Shown here piece after piece: positions 53,505 through 64,000 of a stretch of DNA of 64,000 bases. This stretch comes from Ruegeria sp. AD91A (GTDB taxonomy: Bacteria; Pseudomonadota; Alphaproteobacteria; Rhodobacterales; Rhodobacteraceae), in the NCBI RefSeq assembly GCF_003443535.1, contig NZ_CP031946.1, positions 3,413,001 through 3,477,000 of the forward strand, in the 5' to 3' direction. The notes under the pieces are model-generated. The model did no database searches and was not told the origin of the DNA. It saw nothing but the letters and a program-made list of their open reading frames with translations. Each line of letters opens with the position of its first letter. Position 1 is the first letter of the stretch. The position numbers and the translations under genes are program-made.

Positions 53505-54374
53505 ATGACTCCAAACACAAAAAGCGCCTTGCTGATGATGGGCAGCATGGCTGCATTTACCCTGAACGACACGCTGGTGAAGGTTACCTTGCAGGATCTG
53601 CCTTTGTTTCAGTTGGTGGCCCTGCGCGGGTTCTTGGCGGTTTTTCTGATCTATGTACTTGCCCGGTCTTTGGGCACGTTGCATCTGAATTTTTCGCGCC
53701 ATGACAAGTGGCTGGTTGCACTTCGCTGCCTTGCAGAGCTGGCCGCGACTTTCTTTTTCCTGACGTCGCTGAAGAACATGCCCCTTGCCAATGTTACGGC
53801 CATTCTTCAGGCATTGCCTCTTACGGTAACCTTGGGTGCGGCTTTGGTTTTTTCCGAACAGGTTGGTTGGCGACGCTCACTGGCTATCGCCGTGGGTTTC
53901 GTCGGAATGCTTCTGATCGTAAGACCCGGGCCAGAGGGATTCAGTGTGTATTCCATCTATGCGCTGGTTGCAGTGGCTTCGATTACAGTTCGGGACCTTG
54001 TCACGCGACGTATGTCAACCGACGTGCCATCGATGCTGGTTACGTTGGCCACTTCGGTTTCCATTGCAGGGGCCGCAGCAATAGCCTCGGTTTTCGAAGG
54101 ATGGGTTCCGGTTTCGGCAACAGCGGGTTCCCTGGTCGCGGCGGCGGCCGTGTTTGTTTTGCTTGGCTATTTGTTCAGCGTCATGGTCATGCGTCAGGGG
54201 GATGTCGGATTTATTGCGCCGTTCAGATATTCCAGCCTGATCTGGGCGCTCGGGTTGGGTTGGGTCGTGTTTGACGAATGGCCCGACAATCTGACGATGC
54301 TGGGTGCCGCCCTGATCGTGGGTGCCGGGTTATTTACGTTGTTCCGGGCACGTGCGCGTCAGGGCTTGGCGTGA
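53505..54374 (+). CDS. EamA/DMT-family transporter
   Basis: 289 residues, about ten helices in two EamA repeats. MMGSMAAFTLNDTLVKVTLQ opens repeat 1; FFFLTSLKNMPLANVTAILQ with ALPLTVTLGAALVFSEQVGW and GFVGMLLIVRPG are hallmark EamA motifs. Repeat 2 has IAPFRYSSLIWALGLGWVVF followed by DEWPDNLTMLGAALIVGAGL. RhaT/YdcZ-like drug/metabolite exporter; the substrate is unknown. Its 3' end overlaps the convergent glycosyltransferase by 16 bp. Confidence 0.9.
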   Translation: MTPNTKSALLMMGSMAAFTLNDTLVKVTLQDLPLFQLVALRGFLAVFLIYVLARSLGTLHLNFSRHDKWLVALRCLAELAATFFFLTSLKNMPLANVTAILQALPLTVTLGAALVFSEQVGWRRSLAIAVGFVGMLLIVRPGPEGFSVYSIYALVAVASITVRDLVTRRMSTDVPSMLVTLATSVSIAGAAAIASVFEGWVPVSATAGSLVAAAAVFVLLGYLFSVMVMRQGDVGFIAPFRYSSLIWALGLGWVVFDEWPDNLTMLGAALIVGAGLFTLFRARARQGLA

Positions 54375-55165
54375 CTCCGTCTGACCATGTCCTGATCAAT
54401 GGCGAAACGGGTTTGAAACTCGAGCTCCTGCTGCCGGGTAAGAGGTGTAAGCCCGACATCGATCTTTCTGGTTCGTGGTGAGTCATTGAACCGGTTCAAT
54501 CCCCGTACCCACATCGGAGTATCCGGTCGCGTCACAACGGGCATCGCTCGGTTGATCCTGTTATGGGCAAAATTCATGATCGATTTCTGCTGCCCACCCC
54601 GCACGTACATTCCAAGTCCGGCTGTTATCAACGGGCGGTGTACGCGAGCGGCTTGTATACCATCAGCAGTGGCACGGGCCAGATAACCGGAATTGAAATC
54701 AACAGCGACCATAGCGCGCTTTTCAAACAAGCCGACGCAGTCCCTGACACAACCTCGGAGCCGTTCGACAAAATCCACGGCCACTGCATCATCGTCGTCG
54801 TGTCGAAACTGAAGGCAGGGTTGATCGGGATTGTTCCGCGCCGAATTCAGGACATCCTGCATGACTTTCCTGTGTCGCCCCGGAGGTTTCGCGACTATGC
54901 GCACCTGCTTAAAACCCCCGGTCAGATCGTTGAGGCGGTCATATGCCAATTTGGGCAAGCAATCGCCGACCACGATTATCAACTGGAAATCGTCGTCAGA
55001 CTGTTTTTTGAAACCGGGCAGTGCGACCGTCTCAAACAGGCGAAACCGCTCTTCCAACCTGTCGTGCTGGTACAGAAATCGCCGTCTGTCTTCGACACTC
55101 TCGTGCGTTGTCTGAAAACCGCCAATTGCGGGATAGGAAAACCTGCAAAGACCGATAACCTGCAT
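54359..55165 (-). CDS. Putative rhamnosyltransferase-family glycosyltransferase, copy 2
   Basis: 268 residues from ATG at 55165 (MQVIGLCRFSYPAIGGFQTT); an ATG at 55183 would overlap the upstream copy. The core QFRHDDDDAVAVDFVERLRG resembles the DxD-rich segment of the putative rhamnosyltransferase family (PF11316-type), with FETVALPGFKKQSDDDFQLI, KVMQDVLNSARNNPDQPCL and MPVVTRPDTPMWVRGLNRFN. It has the same length and layout as the next gene upstream, so it is a tandem paralog. The sugar and acceptor are unknown. No signal peptide. Confidence 0.75.
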   Translation of the reverse strand: MQVIGLCRFSYPAIGGFQTTHESVEDRRRFLYQHDRLEERFRLFETVALPGFKKQSDDDFQLIIVVGDCLPKLAYDRLNDLTGGFKQVRIVAKPPGRHRKVMQDVLNSARNNPDQPCLQFRHDDDDAVAVDFVERLRGCVRDCVGLFEKRAMVAVDFNSGYLARATADGIQAARVHRPLITAGLGMYVRGGQQKSIMNFAHNRINRAMPVVTRPDTPMWVRGLNRFNDSPRTRKIDVGLTPLTRQQELEFQTRFAIDQDMVRRSHAKP

Positions 55166-55169
55166 TTTC

Positions 55170-55976
55170 TCAGCGCGCTGCATATTTGACGTCGAACGCG
55201 TCCGGGTCGATCAAGAACCGTGCCCGCAGGTCTTCTGCCTGCTGTGGCGTGAAAGATGATAACTCACTGGTATCTTTGCGCGCGTGGTCCGAGTCGTTGT
55301 ACGCGTGAAGCATCCTTACCCACATGGGCGTGTCCGGATAGCTGACCACAGGCATGAACCGGGCCAGCCTGTTGTGCAACCGGTCAAAGATTGTCCGACT
55401 GCTGCCGGCCTGAACATACATACCCAGGCCAACACCCAGCAACGACCGATAGACCCGAGCGGCCTGAAACCCTCGTGCCTCGCGCCGGGCGATGAAACCG
55501 TGATTGAAATCTATGCCGACAGACTCGCTCTGCTGCATCAGTCCCGCATTCTCATGAACAGCGGCGCGGAGGCATTCTATGAAATCAACGGAAACGGCGT
55601 CATCGTCGTCATGTCGAAACTGCACGCAAGGCTGATGCGGATTCGCTCGCGCGGTGTTCAGTACCTCACGCATAATCTGCTTATGATCTCCAGGTTCCTT
55701 TTCAATGACACGGATCTGTTTGATCCCGGCGGTCAGATCGCGCAGCCGGTCCGCATAGATCTGAGGGAGGCAAGTCCCCGTTAACACCAACAGCTCAAAC
55801 GCCTCATCTGTCTGGGTGCGAAAGCTGGGCAGAGTGATGGTCTCAAACAGGTGAAAGCGCTCTTCCAGCCGGTCAGGGGCAAACAGAAACTGCCGCTGCT
55901 CTTCGATTGTATCCCGATTCAACCGAAAGCCGCCCGTTGCGGGATAGGAAAATCGGCAAAGGCCAATCACTTGCAT
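55170..55976 (-). CDS. Putative rhamnosyltransferase-family glycosyltransferase, copy 1
   Basis: 268 residues from ATG at 55976 (MQVIGLCRFSYPATGGFRLN). FETITLPSFRTQTDEAFELL, VRQ-like KQIRVIEKEPGDHKQIMREV, QFRHDDDDAVSVDFIECLRA, GLGMYVQAGSSRTIFDRLHN and VSYPDTPMWVRMLHAYNDSD follow in the same order as in its neighbour. The next copy starts 4 bp after the stop, so the two form an operon. Probably surface or exopolysaccharide glycan synthesis, by inference. The upstream 390 bp hold the str promoter on the other strand. Confidence 0.75.
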   Translation of the reverse strand: MQVIGLCRFSYPATGGFRLNRDTIEEQRQFLFAPDRLEERFHLFETITLPSFRTQTDEAFELLVLTGTCLPQIYADRLRDLTAGIKQIRVIEKEPGDHKQIMREVLNTARANPHQPCVQFRHDDDDAVSVDFIECLRAAVHENAGLMQQSESVGIDFNHGFIARREARGFQAARVYRSLLGVGLGMYVQAGSSRTIFDRLHNRLARFMPVVSYPDTPMWVRMLHAYNDSDHARKDTSELSSFTPQQAEDLRARFLIDPDAFDVKYAAR

Positions 55977-56110
55977 CTGTAATCCATCAGCAGGTATTCC
56001 ACACGACTATGCCCGTGCTACGGTTCAGCCGCAACAGGGACGGTGGCGCGTTATAAGGCAATCCGATACACCCGACACAACGCGAGCGCGGGGGCGTTGG
56101 TGTACAGCTG

Positions 56111-56139
56111 TTGACACTCGGGACGACTCCCCCTATACG
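56111..56139 (+). promoter_or_regulatory. Promoter of the rpsLG-fusA-tuf operon
   Basis: TTGACA (56111-56116), a 17-bp spacer, TATACG (56134-56139); a near-consensus promoter about 230 bp before rpsL, giving a long leader. Confidence 0.8.
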
Positions 56140-56365
56140 CGCGTCATCTCGGTGCCGGGGGCCGCCCCGTAGCCGATTCCAGTAATGAACTGGTCAAGGC
56201 CCGGACAATTTTGCAGTTCGCGCCCTCTGAGAAACAACCGCGACGTTCACCTCGGAATGGGAACGCTCGTGGGTTTTGCGCTTGTGGACGCATAAGTGCA
56301 GCGAATTTAGCCGCACGCGACGCGCGTGCATGTCATGTGTGTTGCAAAACGGGGAAAGAACCGGA

Positions 56366-56737
56366 ATGCCAACTATTCAACAGCTGATCCGCAAACCGCG
56401 GCAGCCGAAAGTAAAACGCTCGAAGTCCATGCACCTGGAGCAGTGCCCGCAAAAACGCGGTGTCTGCACACGTGTCTATACCACAACGCCCAAGAAGCCG
56501 AACTCGGCGATGCGTAAGGTTGCCAAGGTGCGCCTGACCAACGGATTCGAGGTCATCTCGTACATCCCCGGTGAAAGCCACAACTTGCAGGAACACTCGG
56601 TTGTTCTGATCCGTGGCGGTCGTGTGAAAGACCTTCCCGGTGTGCGTTACCACATCCTGCGCGGTGTTCTGGATACTCAGGGCGTCAAAGATCGTAAGCA
56701 ACGTCGTTCGAAATACGGCGCGAAGCGTCCCAAGTAA
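56366..56737 (+). CDS. rpsL: 30S ribosomal protein S12
   Basis: 123 residues, usual length, from ATG at 56366 ([20 protein letters not shown]); the frame is open further upstream without support. [20 protein letters not shown] contains the streptomycin-target lysine (TTTPKKPNS) in its wild-type form; [20 protein letters not shown] and [15 protein letters not shown] follow. First gene of the str operon. Confidence 0.97.
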   Translation: MPTIQQLIRKPRQPKVKRSKSMHLEQCPQKRGVCTRVYTTTPKKPNSAMRKVAKVRLTNGFEVISYIPGESHNLQEHSVVLIRGGRVKDLPGVRYHILRGVLDTQGVKDRKQRRSKYGAKRPK

Positions 56738-57223
<486 letters not shown>

Positions 57224-57241
57224 TTCTAGAGGCTTATCCAA

Positions 57242-59359
57242 ATGGCACGCGAATATCCGCTCGAACTATACCGTAACTTCGGTATCATGGCGCACATCGA
57301 TGCAGGCAAGACGACCTGCTCGGAACGTATCCTGTATTATACTGGTAAATCCCACAACATCGGTGAGGTGCACGATGGTGCAGCCACCATGGACTGGATG
57401 GAGCAGGAACAGGAACGCGGCATCACTATCACATCGGCTGCGACCACCACCTTCTGGGAACGCACCGAAGACGGTGAAACTGCTGACTCGCCCAAGCACC
57501 GCCTGAACATCATTGACACCCCCGGCCACGTTGACTTCACCATCGAAGTTGAACGCTCGCTGGCGGTTCTCGACGGTGCTGTCTGCGTTCTGGACGCAAA
57601 CGCCGGTGTTGAGCCCCAGACCGAAACCGTGTGGCGTCAGGCTGACCGCTACAAGGTTCCGCGTATGGTGTTCGTCAACAAGATGGACAAGATCGGCGCA
57701 GACTTCTTCAACTGCGTTGCAATGATCGAAGACCGTACTGGCGCACGTGCTGTTCCGGTTGGTATTCCGATCGGCGCAGAGACCGAGCTGGAAGGCCTGA
57801 TCGACTTGGTCACCATGGAAGAATGGCTGTGGCAGGGCGAAGACCTGGGCGCAAGCTGGGTCAAAGCACCGATCCGTGACAGCCTGAAAGACATGGCTGA
57901 CGAATGGCGCGGTAAGATGATCGAAGCGGCCGTCGAAATGGACGACGACGCGATGATGGAATACCTGGAAGGCAATGAGCCCGACGTTCCGACCCTGCGC
58001 GCCCTGCTGCGTAAAGGTACTCTGGAAATCGCGTTCGTTCCGGTTCTGGGTGGTTCGGCGTTCAAGAACAAAGGCGTTCAGCCGCTGCTCAACGCTGTGA
58101 TCGACTATTTGCCCAGCCCGCTGGACGTTGTCGACTACATGGGTTTCAAACCCGGCGACGAGGAAGAAGTTCGTGACATTCCGCGCCGCGCGGATGACGA
58201 TATGGCGTTCTCGGGCCTGGCGTTCAAAATCATGAACGACCCCTTCGTTGGCTCGCTGACCTTCACCCGGATCTACTCGGGCACCATGAACAAAGGTGAC
58301 TCGATCCTGAACTCGACCAAAGGTAAGAAAGAGCGCATCGGTCGTATGATGATGATGCACTCGAACAACCGGGAAGAGATCGAAGAAGCGTTTGCTGGCG
58401 ACATCATCGCGCTGGCGGGTCTGAAAGACACCACCACCGGTGACACCCTGTGTGACGCCAAGGATCCGGTGGTTCTGGAAACCATGACCTTCCCCGATCC
58501 GGTGATCGAGATCGCGGTCGAGCCCAAGACCAAGGGCGACCAGGAAAAGATGTCACAGGGTCTGGCCCGTCTGGCCGCAGAAGACCCGTCCTTCCGCGTG
58601 GAAACTGACCTGGAATCAGGTCAGACCATCATGAAGGGCATGGGCGAACTTCACCTGGACATCCTGGTTGACCGTCTGAAGCGCGAGTTCAAGGTCGAGG
58701 CCAACATCGGTGCGCCGCAGGTGGCCTATCGTGAAACCATCTCGATGCCGGTCGAGCACACCTACACCCACAAGAAACAGTCGGGTGGTTCGGGTCAGTT
58801 CGCCGAGGTCAAGCTTGAGATCACTCCGACCGAGCCGGGCGAAGGCTACTCCTTCGAGTCCCGCATCGTTGGTGGTGCCGTTCCAAAGGAATACATTCCG
58901 GGTGTCGAAAAAGGCATCCAGTCGGTTATGGACAGCGGCCCTCTGGCTGGCTTCCCCGTGATCGACTTCAAGGTTGCCCTGCTGGACGGTAAGTTCCACG
59001 ACGTTGACTCGAGCGTTCTGGCGTTCGAAATCGCGGGTCGCATGTGTATGCGTGAAGGCATGCGCAAAGCCGGCGCGAAATTGCTGGAACCAATCATGAA
59101 GGTCGAAGTGATCACTCCGGAAGAATACACCGGTGGTATCATCGGCGACCTGACCTCGCGTCGTGGCCAGGTGTCTGGTCAGGAGCCGCGCGGCAACGCA
59201 ATCGCGATCGACGCATTCGTTCCGCTGGCGAACATGTTCGGCTACATCAACACCCTGCGTTCGATGTCGTCGGGCCGTGCCCAGTTTACCATGCAGTTCG
59301 ACCATTACGATCCGGTTCCGCAGAACATCTCGGACGAGATCCAGGCGAAATACGCATAA
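57242..59359 (+). CDS. fusA: Elongation factor G
   Basis: 705 residues. The GTPase motifs are canonical: G1 [15 protein letters not shown]2 [12 protein letters not shown]3 [10 protein letters not shown]4 VNKMDKIG. Domains IV-V show [36 protein letters not shown] and [18 protein letters not shown]. It drives translocation on the ribosome. This is the true EF-G; the paralog at 24240-26168 lacks several of these motifs. Confidence 0.98.
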   Translation: MAREYPLELYRNFGIMAHIDAGKTTCSERILYYTGKSHNIGEVHDGAATMDWMEQEQERGITITSAATTTFWERTEDGETADSPKHRLNIIDTPGHVDFTIEVERSLAVLDGAVCVLDANAGVEPQTETVWRQADRYKVPRMVFVNKMDKIGADFFNCVAMIEDRTGARAVPVGIPIGAETELEGLIDLVTMEEWLWQGEDLGASWVKAPIRDSLKDMADEWRGKMIEAAVEMDDDAMMEYLEGNEPDVPTLRALLRKGTLEIAFVPVLGGSAFKNKGVQPLLNAVIDYLPSPLDVVDYMGFKPGDEEEVRDIPRRADDDMAFSGLAFKIMNDPFVGSLTFTRIYSGTMNKGDSILNSTKGKKERIGRMMMMHSNNREEIEEAFAGDIIALAGLKDTTTGDTLCDAKDPVVLETMTFPDPVIEIAVEPKTKGDQEKMSQGLARLAAEDPSFRVETDLESGQTIMKGMGELHLDILVDRLKREFKVEANIGAPQVAYRETISMPVEHTYTHKKQSGGSGQFAEVKLEITPTEPGEGYSFESRIVGGAVPKEYIPGVEKGIQSVMDSGPLAGFPVIDFKVALLDGKFHDVDSSVLAFEIAGRMCMREGMRKAGAKLLEPIMKVEVITPEEYTGGIIGDLTSRRGQVSGQEPRGNAIAIDAFVPLANMFGYINTLRSMSSGRAQFTMQFDHYDPVPQNISDEIQAKYA

Positions 59360-59419
59360 GCGAAGATTTGAGGGAGCTCGGTTCACGGGCTCTCTTCATT
59401 ACCGAAAAAGGAGGCCATC

Positions 59420-60595
<1,176 letters not shown>

Positions 60596-60602
60596 TCGGT
60601 AG

Positions 60603-60667
60603 GCCGGGCTTCAGCCCGGCACATCGATGAACTAAAGAAGGCCGCCCCAAATCGGGCGGCCTTTTTC
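60603..60667 (+). terminator. Terminator region of the str operon
   Basis: A perfect hairpin GCCGGGCT-TC-AGCCCGGC (60603-60620) is followed by AAGGCCGCCC (60638-60647), CAAATC, GGGCGGCCTT (60654-60663) and a T run. The second is a classical intrinsic terminator. Confidence 0.92.
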
Positions 60668-60703
60668 TTGTAATAAGTTACTTTACATGAAAAAGGTTTT
60701 CGT

Positions 60704-61184
60704 ATGGCGAGTAGAGATCAGCTCTATGCAAAATTTGGAATAACTGCAGAAGCTGCGCAGCTTTTCGAAACCGCGCTCGGAACTGTTGTTCTGGCAAGCA
60801 AGGGACATAACAATAATTGGTATGTCGAGCAGGACCCGAAGGCGGCCGCAATGGCTCTAGAAACTATCGAATCCAGTACGTTGGGCAGAGTCTTGGCGAT
60901 GTTAAAACAAGAATTGCGCTTTGAAGACGATCTAGTCATTAGTCAGTTCAAACGAGGTTTAATTGCGAAAAACAAGCTCTTTCATGGGTTTTTTTGAACG
61001 CCACAACTTCAAGGTTCAATCCGAAGAGGGCCGGGACGATATGATCGCGGACTTAGAAGACTTGCATGAAGAGCTTTTTCGGTGTTGGAGGGAGGCTGAG
61101 GGTCTCGCGAATGCGCTTGCAGAAGTCGTCATCACTGAAGAGCAGGTTGAGAAGCACACTTCAGGTGAAAGTCCAAGTAAATAG
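60704..61184 (+). pseudogene. Frameshifted small gene with a HEPN-like motif (or programmed-frameshift gene)
   Basis: Frame 1 runs from ATG at 60704 to a TGA at 60995-60997 (97 residues, ending KNKLFHGFF). The same protein continues in another frame as ERHNFKVQSEEGRDDMIADL, then EDLHEELFRCWREAEGLANA, ending at 61184. The switch lies in a run of seven T (60989-60995). With six T the two parts form one reading frame of 159 residues. KNKLFHGFF resembles the RNxLxH motif of HEPN-type nucleases, with K in place of R; the Gly-Arg-x2-Met-Ile that follows is seen in similar uncharacterised proteins. It could be a pseudogene, a sequencing error, or a slippage site. GC is lower than in the flanking genes. 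Confidence 0.7.
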
Positions 61185-61240
61185 GCCTTGCCAAACCCCA
61201 TCAACCCCTGTAGATCGCGCGAGTTCTCTACAAGAACATC

Positions 61241-61265
61241 AAGGCGGGGTGATTCCCGCCTTTTG
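61241..61265 (+). terminator. Candidate terminator before rpsJ
   Basis: AAGGCGGG (61241-61248), GTGATT, CCCGCCTT (61255-61262) and TTTT up to 61264. It closes the inserted small gene and implies that rpsJ has its own promoter in the following 70 bp, which I could not identify. Confidence 0.65.
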
Positions 61266-61335
61266 GGTTCGATGAGGGTTGGCGATGCGCGCTTGTCCTC
61301 CTCTCAACCTCAACGCCTGATAAAAGGCTGTTAAT

Positions 61336-61650
61336 ATGCAAAGCCAAAACATCCGTATTCGGCTGAAGGCATTTGACTATCGCGTTCTGGATGCCAGCAC
61401 GCAAGAGATCGTCAACACTGCCAAGCGGACCGGCGCGAACGTGCGCGGCCCGATCCCGCTGCCGAACAAGATCGAGAAGTTCACGGTTCTCCGTGGCCCT
61501 CACGTTGACAAGAAATCCCGCGACCAGTTCGAGATCCGCACGCACAAGCGTCTGCTCGACATCGTTGATCCGACCCCCCAGACCGTTGACGCGCTGATGA
61601 AGCTCGACCTCGCCGCTGGTGTGGACGTCGAGATCAAGCTGCAGTCGTAA
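61336..61650 (+). CDS. rpsJ: 30S ribosomal protein S10
   Basis: 104 residues. [40 protein letters not shown] and [20 protein letters not shown] are canonical. It also acts in NusB/NusG antitermination. First gene of the S10 cluster, followed by rplC after 18 bp. Confidence 0.97.
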   Translation: MQSQNIRIRLKAFDYRVLDASTQEIVNTAKRTGANVRGPIPLPNKIEKFTVLRGPHVDKKSRDQFEIRTHKRLLDIVDPTPQTVDALMKLDLAAGVDVEIKLQS

Positions 61651-61668
61651 GATCGGAGGGTATAGATT

Positions 61669-62394
61669 ATGCGCTCTGGTATTATCGCAAAAAAAGTTGG
61701 CATGACCCGCCTGTTTATGGAAGACGGCAAGCAGATTCCTGTGACCGTTCTTCACCTGGACGGCCTGCAGGTCGTTGCACAGCGTACCGCTGACAAAGAC
61801 GGTTACACCGCCGTTCAGCTGGGCGCAGGTGCTGCCAAGGCAAAACGCACTTCGAAGGCCATGCGCGGTCACTATGCCGCTGCAAAGGTCGAGCCCAAGC
61901 GTAAGCTGGCCGAGTTCCGCGTCTCCGAAGATGGCCTGATCGAAGTGGGCGCCGAGATTTCGGCAGAACACTTCCTGGAAGGTCAGAAAGTTGACGTTTC
62001 GGGTACTTCGATCGGTAAAGGCTTTGCCGGTGCAATGAAGCGCCACAACTTCGGTGGTCTTCGCGCCTCGCACGGTGTTTCGATCAGCCACCGTTCGCAC
62101 GGTTCGACCGGTCAGTGTCAGGACCCGGGCAAGGTTTTCAAAGGCAAGAAGATGGCCGGTCACATGGGTGCTGCCCGTGTAACCACCCAGAACCTGGAAG
62201 TCGTCAAAACTGACGCCGACCGTGGTCTGGTCTTCATCAAAGGCGCCGTTCCCGGACCGAAATCGGGCTGGGTTACCGTCAAGGACGCCGTCAAGAAGAA
62301 AGCACCGGAAGGCCTGCCTTTCCCGGCTGCTGTGAAATCGGCTGCAACCGAAGCACCTGCGGAAGAAGCTCCCGCGGAAGGTGGTGAAGCATGA
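61669..62394 (+). CDS. rplC: 50S ribosomal protein L3
   Basis: 241 residues. [60 protein letters not shown] and [20 protein letters not shown] form the L3 core. The C-terminus carries an Ala/Pro/Glu-rich tail ([16 protein letters not shown]) longer than in E. coli. It overlaps rplD by 4 bp. Confidence 0.97.
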   Translation: MRSGIIAKKVGMTRLFMEDGKQIPVTVLHLDGLQVVAQRTADKDGYTAVQLGAGAAKAKRTSKAMRGHYAAAKVEPKRKLAEFRVSEDGLIEVGAEISAEHFLEGQKVDVSGTSIGKGFAGAMKRHNFGGLRASHGVSISHRSHGSTGQCQDPGKVFKGKKMAGHMGAARVTTQNLEVVKTDADRGLVFIKGAVPGPKSGWVTVKDAVKKKAPEGLPFPAAVKSAATEAPAEEAPAEGGEA

Positions 62395-63008
62395 AACTTG
62401 ATGTAATCAAACTGGACGGCGGCAAAGCCGGCAACATCGAGCTGGATGCAGACCTGTTCGGCCTCGAGCCGCGCGCGGACATCCTGCACCGTGTGGTCCG
62501 TTGGCAGCGCAACAACGCGCAAGCCGGCACCCACAAGGTCAAAACCCGCTCGGAAACCAGCTACTCAACCAAGAAGATCTATCGCCAGAAGGGCACCGGT
62601 GGCGCACGCCATGGTGACCGTAATGCGCCGATCTTCCGTGGTGGTGGTATCTACAAAGGCCCCGTCGTGCGTTCGCACGGTCATGACCTGCCGAAGAAGT
62701 TCCGCAAGCTTGGCCTGCGCCACGCTCTATCGGCAAAAGCCAAAGCCGGTGAACTGGTTGTGATCGAAAACGCCGAAGCCGAAGGCAAGACTGCCGCTCT
62801 GGCCAAACAGGTTGCAAACCTGGGCTGGAAACGCGCTCTGGTCATCGACGGCGCGACTGTGAACGAAGGGTTCCTGAAAGCGTCCAAGAACATCGAGGGT
62901 CTGGATATCCTGCCTTCGATGGGCGCAAACGTCTATGACATCCTCAAGCGTGACACTCTGGTGCTCACCAAAGCGGCTGTCGAAGCACTGGAGGCTCGAC
63001 TGAAATGA
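62391..63008 (+). CDS. rplD: 50S ribosomal protein L4
   Basis: 205 residues. [40 protein letters not shown] and [20 protein letters not shown] are the conserved loop that lines the exit tunnel; [20 protein letters not shown] lies in the globular domain. Overlaps rplC and rplW by 4 bp each, so translation is coupled. In other bacteria L4 represses the S10 operon. Confidence 0.97.
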   Translation: MKLDVIKLDGGKAGNIELDADLFGLEPRADILHRVVRWQRNNAQAGTHKVKTRSETSYSTKKIYRQKGTGGARHGDRNAPIFRGGGIYKGPVVRSHGHDLPKKFRKLGLRHALSAKAKAGELVVIENAEAEGKTAALAKQVANLGWKRALVIDGATVNEGFLKASKNIEGLDILPSMGANVYDILKRDTLVLTKAAVEALEARLK

Positions 63009-63301
63009 GCGCGAAGGCAGAACACTACGACGTGATCCGCAAGCCGATCATCACCGAAAAGTCGACCATGGCGTCCGAAAACGGCGCGGTTGTCTTTGAA
63101 GTGGCGATCGACAGCAACAAGCCGCAGATCAAAGAGGCCGTTGAGGCGCTGTTTGGTGTGAAGGTCAAGGCGGTGAACACAACCGTGACCAAAGGCAAGG
63201 TCAAGCGGTTCCGTGGCCAGTTGGGCCGTCGGAAAGACGTCAAGAAAGCATATGTGACCCTGGAAGAGGGTAACACCATCGACGTAAGCACCGGTCTCTG
63301 A
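63005..63301 (+). CDS. rplW: 50S ribosomal protein L23
   Basis: 98 residues. [40 protein letters not shown] and [20 protein letters not shown] are canonical; it forms the tunnel-exit docking site for SRP and trigger factor. Last ribosomal gene of the window; rplB does not follow within the remaining 700 bp. Confidence 0.97.
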   Translation: MSAKAEHYDVIRKPIITEKSTMASENGAVVFEVAIDSNKPQIKEAVEALFGVKVKAVNTTVTKGKVKRFRGQLGRRKDVKKAYVTLEEGNTIDVSTGL

Positions 63302-63326
63302 TCCGGCGCTTACTGCGACTATTCAC

Positions 63327-63359
63327 GGCCTCGGCGGTTCAACCCGCCGGGGCCGATTT
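63327..63359 (+). terminator. Hairpin after rplW
   Basis: GGCC-T-CGGCGG (63328-63338), TTCAAC, CCGCCG-G-GGCC (63345-63355) then ATTTCGTTT; a long GC-rich stem with one symmetrical T/G mismatch followed by a T-rich stretch. Confidence 0.65.
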
Positions 63360-63800
63360 CGTTTCAGGTACTGGAACCGGGTTGAACGCTGCCCAGGACG
63401 ATTCAGGTGGGCTGTGGCTGGACGGTTGAAATGGGAAGGATCTGAACCGCCTTTGAGAGGCCGCAGGAGGGCCGTAGATGGTTGGATCAAACATTTTCTC
63501 AGGTGACAGAAGTATTCTGCGTCGTGTGGCGCGTTTAAGGACGCTCGCGCTTGTCCTATGGATCGTGGCGAAAGAACGGATTGGCGCAGCCCAGGTTTCT
63601 GCCGAGATTGTTTCTTGGTAGTGTTTCCCGGTGCTGCTGGGCCGCGTGGCAGCTTCAATCGAACCATTACGTTGATTTTAGCGCCGTAGGGCGACGAAAT
63701 AGTTGCAGCCGCGGAAGGGGGTATGACGCGCATGTTTTTAGCGCTCAGGGCGCCCCTGAGAGCCCTTCACACCGGGTGGGAGTCTATTTCAGAAAGCAGA
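63360..63800. other. Intergenic stretch without a supported gene
   Basis: Open frames on both strands (for example 63323-63733 minus, 63551-63949 plus) have no recognisable family, and their composition looks like out-of-frame reading. A perfect CTCAGGG-CGC-CCCTGAG hairpin lies at 63744-63760. Confidence 0.5.
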
Positions 63801-63823
63801 AAAGGCGCCGTATGGCGCCTTTA
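63801..63823 (-). terminator. Terminator of the DUF1127 gene
   Basis: AAAGGCGCC (63801-63809), a short loop GTAT and GGCGCCTTT (63814-63822); on the minus strand TTTTCTG follows. Confidence 0.8.
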
Positions 63824-63846
63824 AGTTGGTTTGCAGGTATTTGCGG

Positions 63847-64000
63847 TTACGAGCAGTATACGTGCTTGTGTGCAATATCCGCGATGTCGCAACGGCGAAT
63901 GCCGATGTCATCCAGTTCGCGGTTGCTCAGGTGCTGCAACTCGGAATAGGTGCGCTGATACTCAGCCGCACGTGCACGCGCCGTTTTGATCCGTTCGATC
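63847..64000 (-). CDS. DUF1127 family protein, C-terminal part
   Basis: The minus strand reads in from the window edge: IERIKTARARAAEYQRTYSE, then LQHLSNRELDDIGIRRCDIA and DIAHKHVYCS, stop at 63847-63849. LSxRELxDIGIxRxDI is the DUF1127 (YjiS-like) signature of small arginine-rich proteins, some of which bind RNA or affect phosphate and stress metabolism in alphaproteobacteria. The start is outside the window. Confidence 0.9.
   Translation of the reverse strand, partial: IERIKTARARAAEYQRTYSELQHLSNRELDDIGIRRCDIADIAHKHVYCS

Noticed and set aside
53505..54481. Possible second transporter gene in another frame (53708-54274, 54278-54481)
   Set aside because: Out-of-frame shadow of the EamA transporter.
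63323..63949. Open frames after rplW
   Set aside because: Composition is unlike coding sequence of this genome and the DUF1127 gene and its terminator explain the 3' part.

Overview
The window is chromosomal DNA of an alphaproteobacterium, most likely a marine Rhodobacterales member of the Roseobacter group (Ruegeria/Silicibacter-like). This rests on gene content and order: a TrcR/DUF1013 regulator, a membrane-anchored cytochrome cy, hemN and fnrL back to back beside ccoNOQP-ccoGHIS, a TauR-type MocR regulator with its characteristic direct repeats, and a DUF1127 protein. I infer the genus level from memory; no search was run.

Layout. 1-1.8 kb: truncated MocR regulator, divergent from an ArsR repressor and an ArsP-type permease with a readable promoter/operator. 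1.85-5 kb: small membrane and secreted proteins, TrcR, RNase T2 and a histidine phosphatase. 5-9 kb (minus): recR, ebfC and dnaX, with a decayed TauD/TfdA dioxygenase gene and a perfect 22-bp-arm hairpin wedged between ebfC and dnaX. 9.2-18.4 kb: mixed housekeeping genes, namely a CX5R phosphatase, a cobalamin riboswitch with a small cysteine-rich protein, an alpha/beta hydrolase, rsgA, SRP RNA, a cpdB-like enzyme, nudC, a SRPBCC protein, a CPT-like kinase, pheA and cytochrome cy. 18.5-24.2 kb: yejABEF peptide ABC transporter. 24.2-26.2 kb: an EF-G-like protein with altered GTPase motifs.

26.4-38 kb is a coherent low-oxygen respiration block: hemN, fnrL, a universal stress protein, ccoNOQP and ccoGHIS. 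Three FNR-type sites sit in the three control regions, so FnrL probably regulates its own gene (and/or hemN), the oxidase structural genes (and/or the stress protein) and the oxidase assembly genes.

38-63.3 kb is the transcription/translation supercluster: secE-nusG, rplKA, rplJL-rpoBC, rpsLG-fusA-tuf, rpsJ-rplCDW. It is interrupted four times by accessory genes: a peptidoglycan-binding-domain protein after nusG; a two-domain SnoaL-like protein between rplA and rplJ; a membrane protein, an EamA transporter and two tandem glycosyltransferase-like paralogs between rpoC and rpsL; and a frameshifted small gene with a HEPN-like motif between tuf and rpsJ. After rplW a hairpin and about 550 bp without a gene lead to a truncated DUF1127 gene, so rplB does not follow directly.

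No CRISPR array, insertion sequence, tRNA or rRNA was recognised. I did not find an obviously new multi-gene system. The most interesting leads are the frameshifted HEPN-like gene, the EF-G paralog with a degenerate G3 motif, the riboswitch-controlled orphan protein and the two-domain SnoaL gene in the ribosomal cluster.
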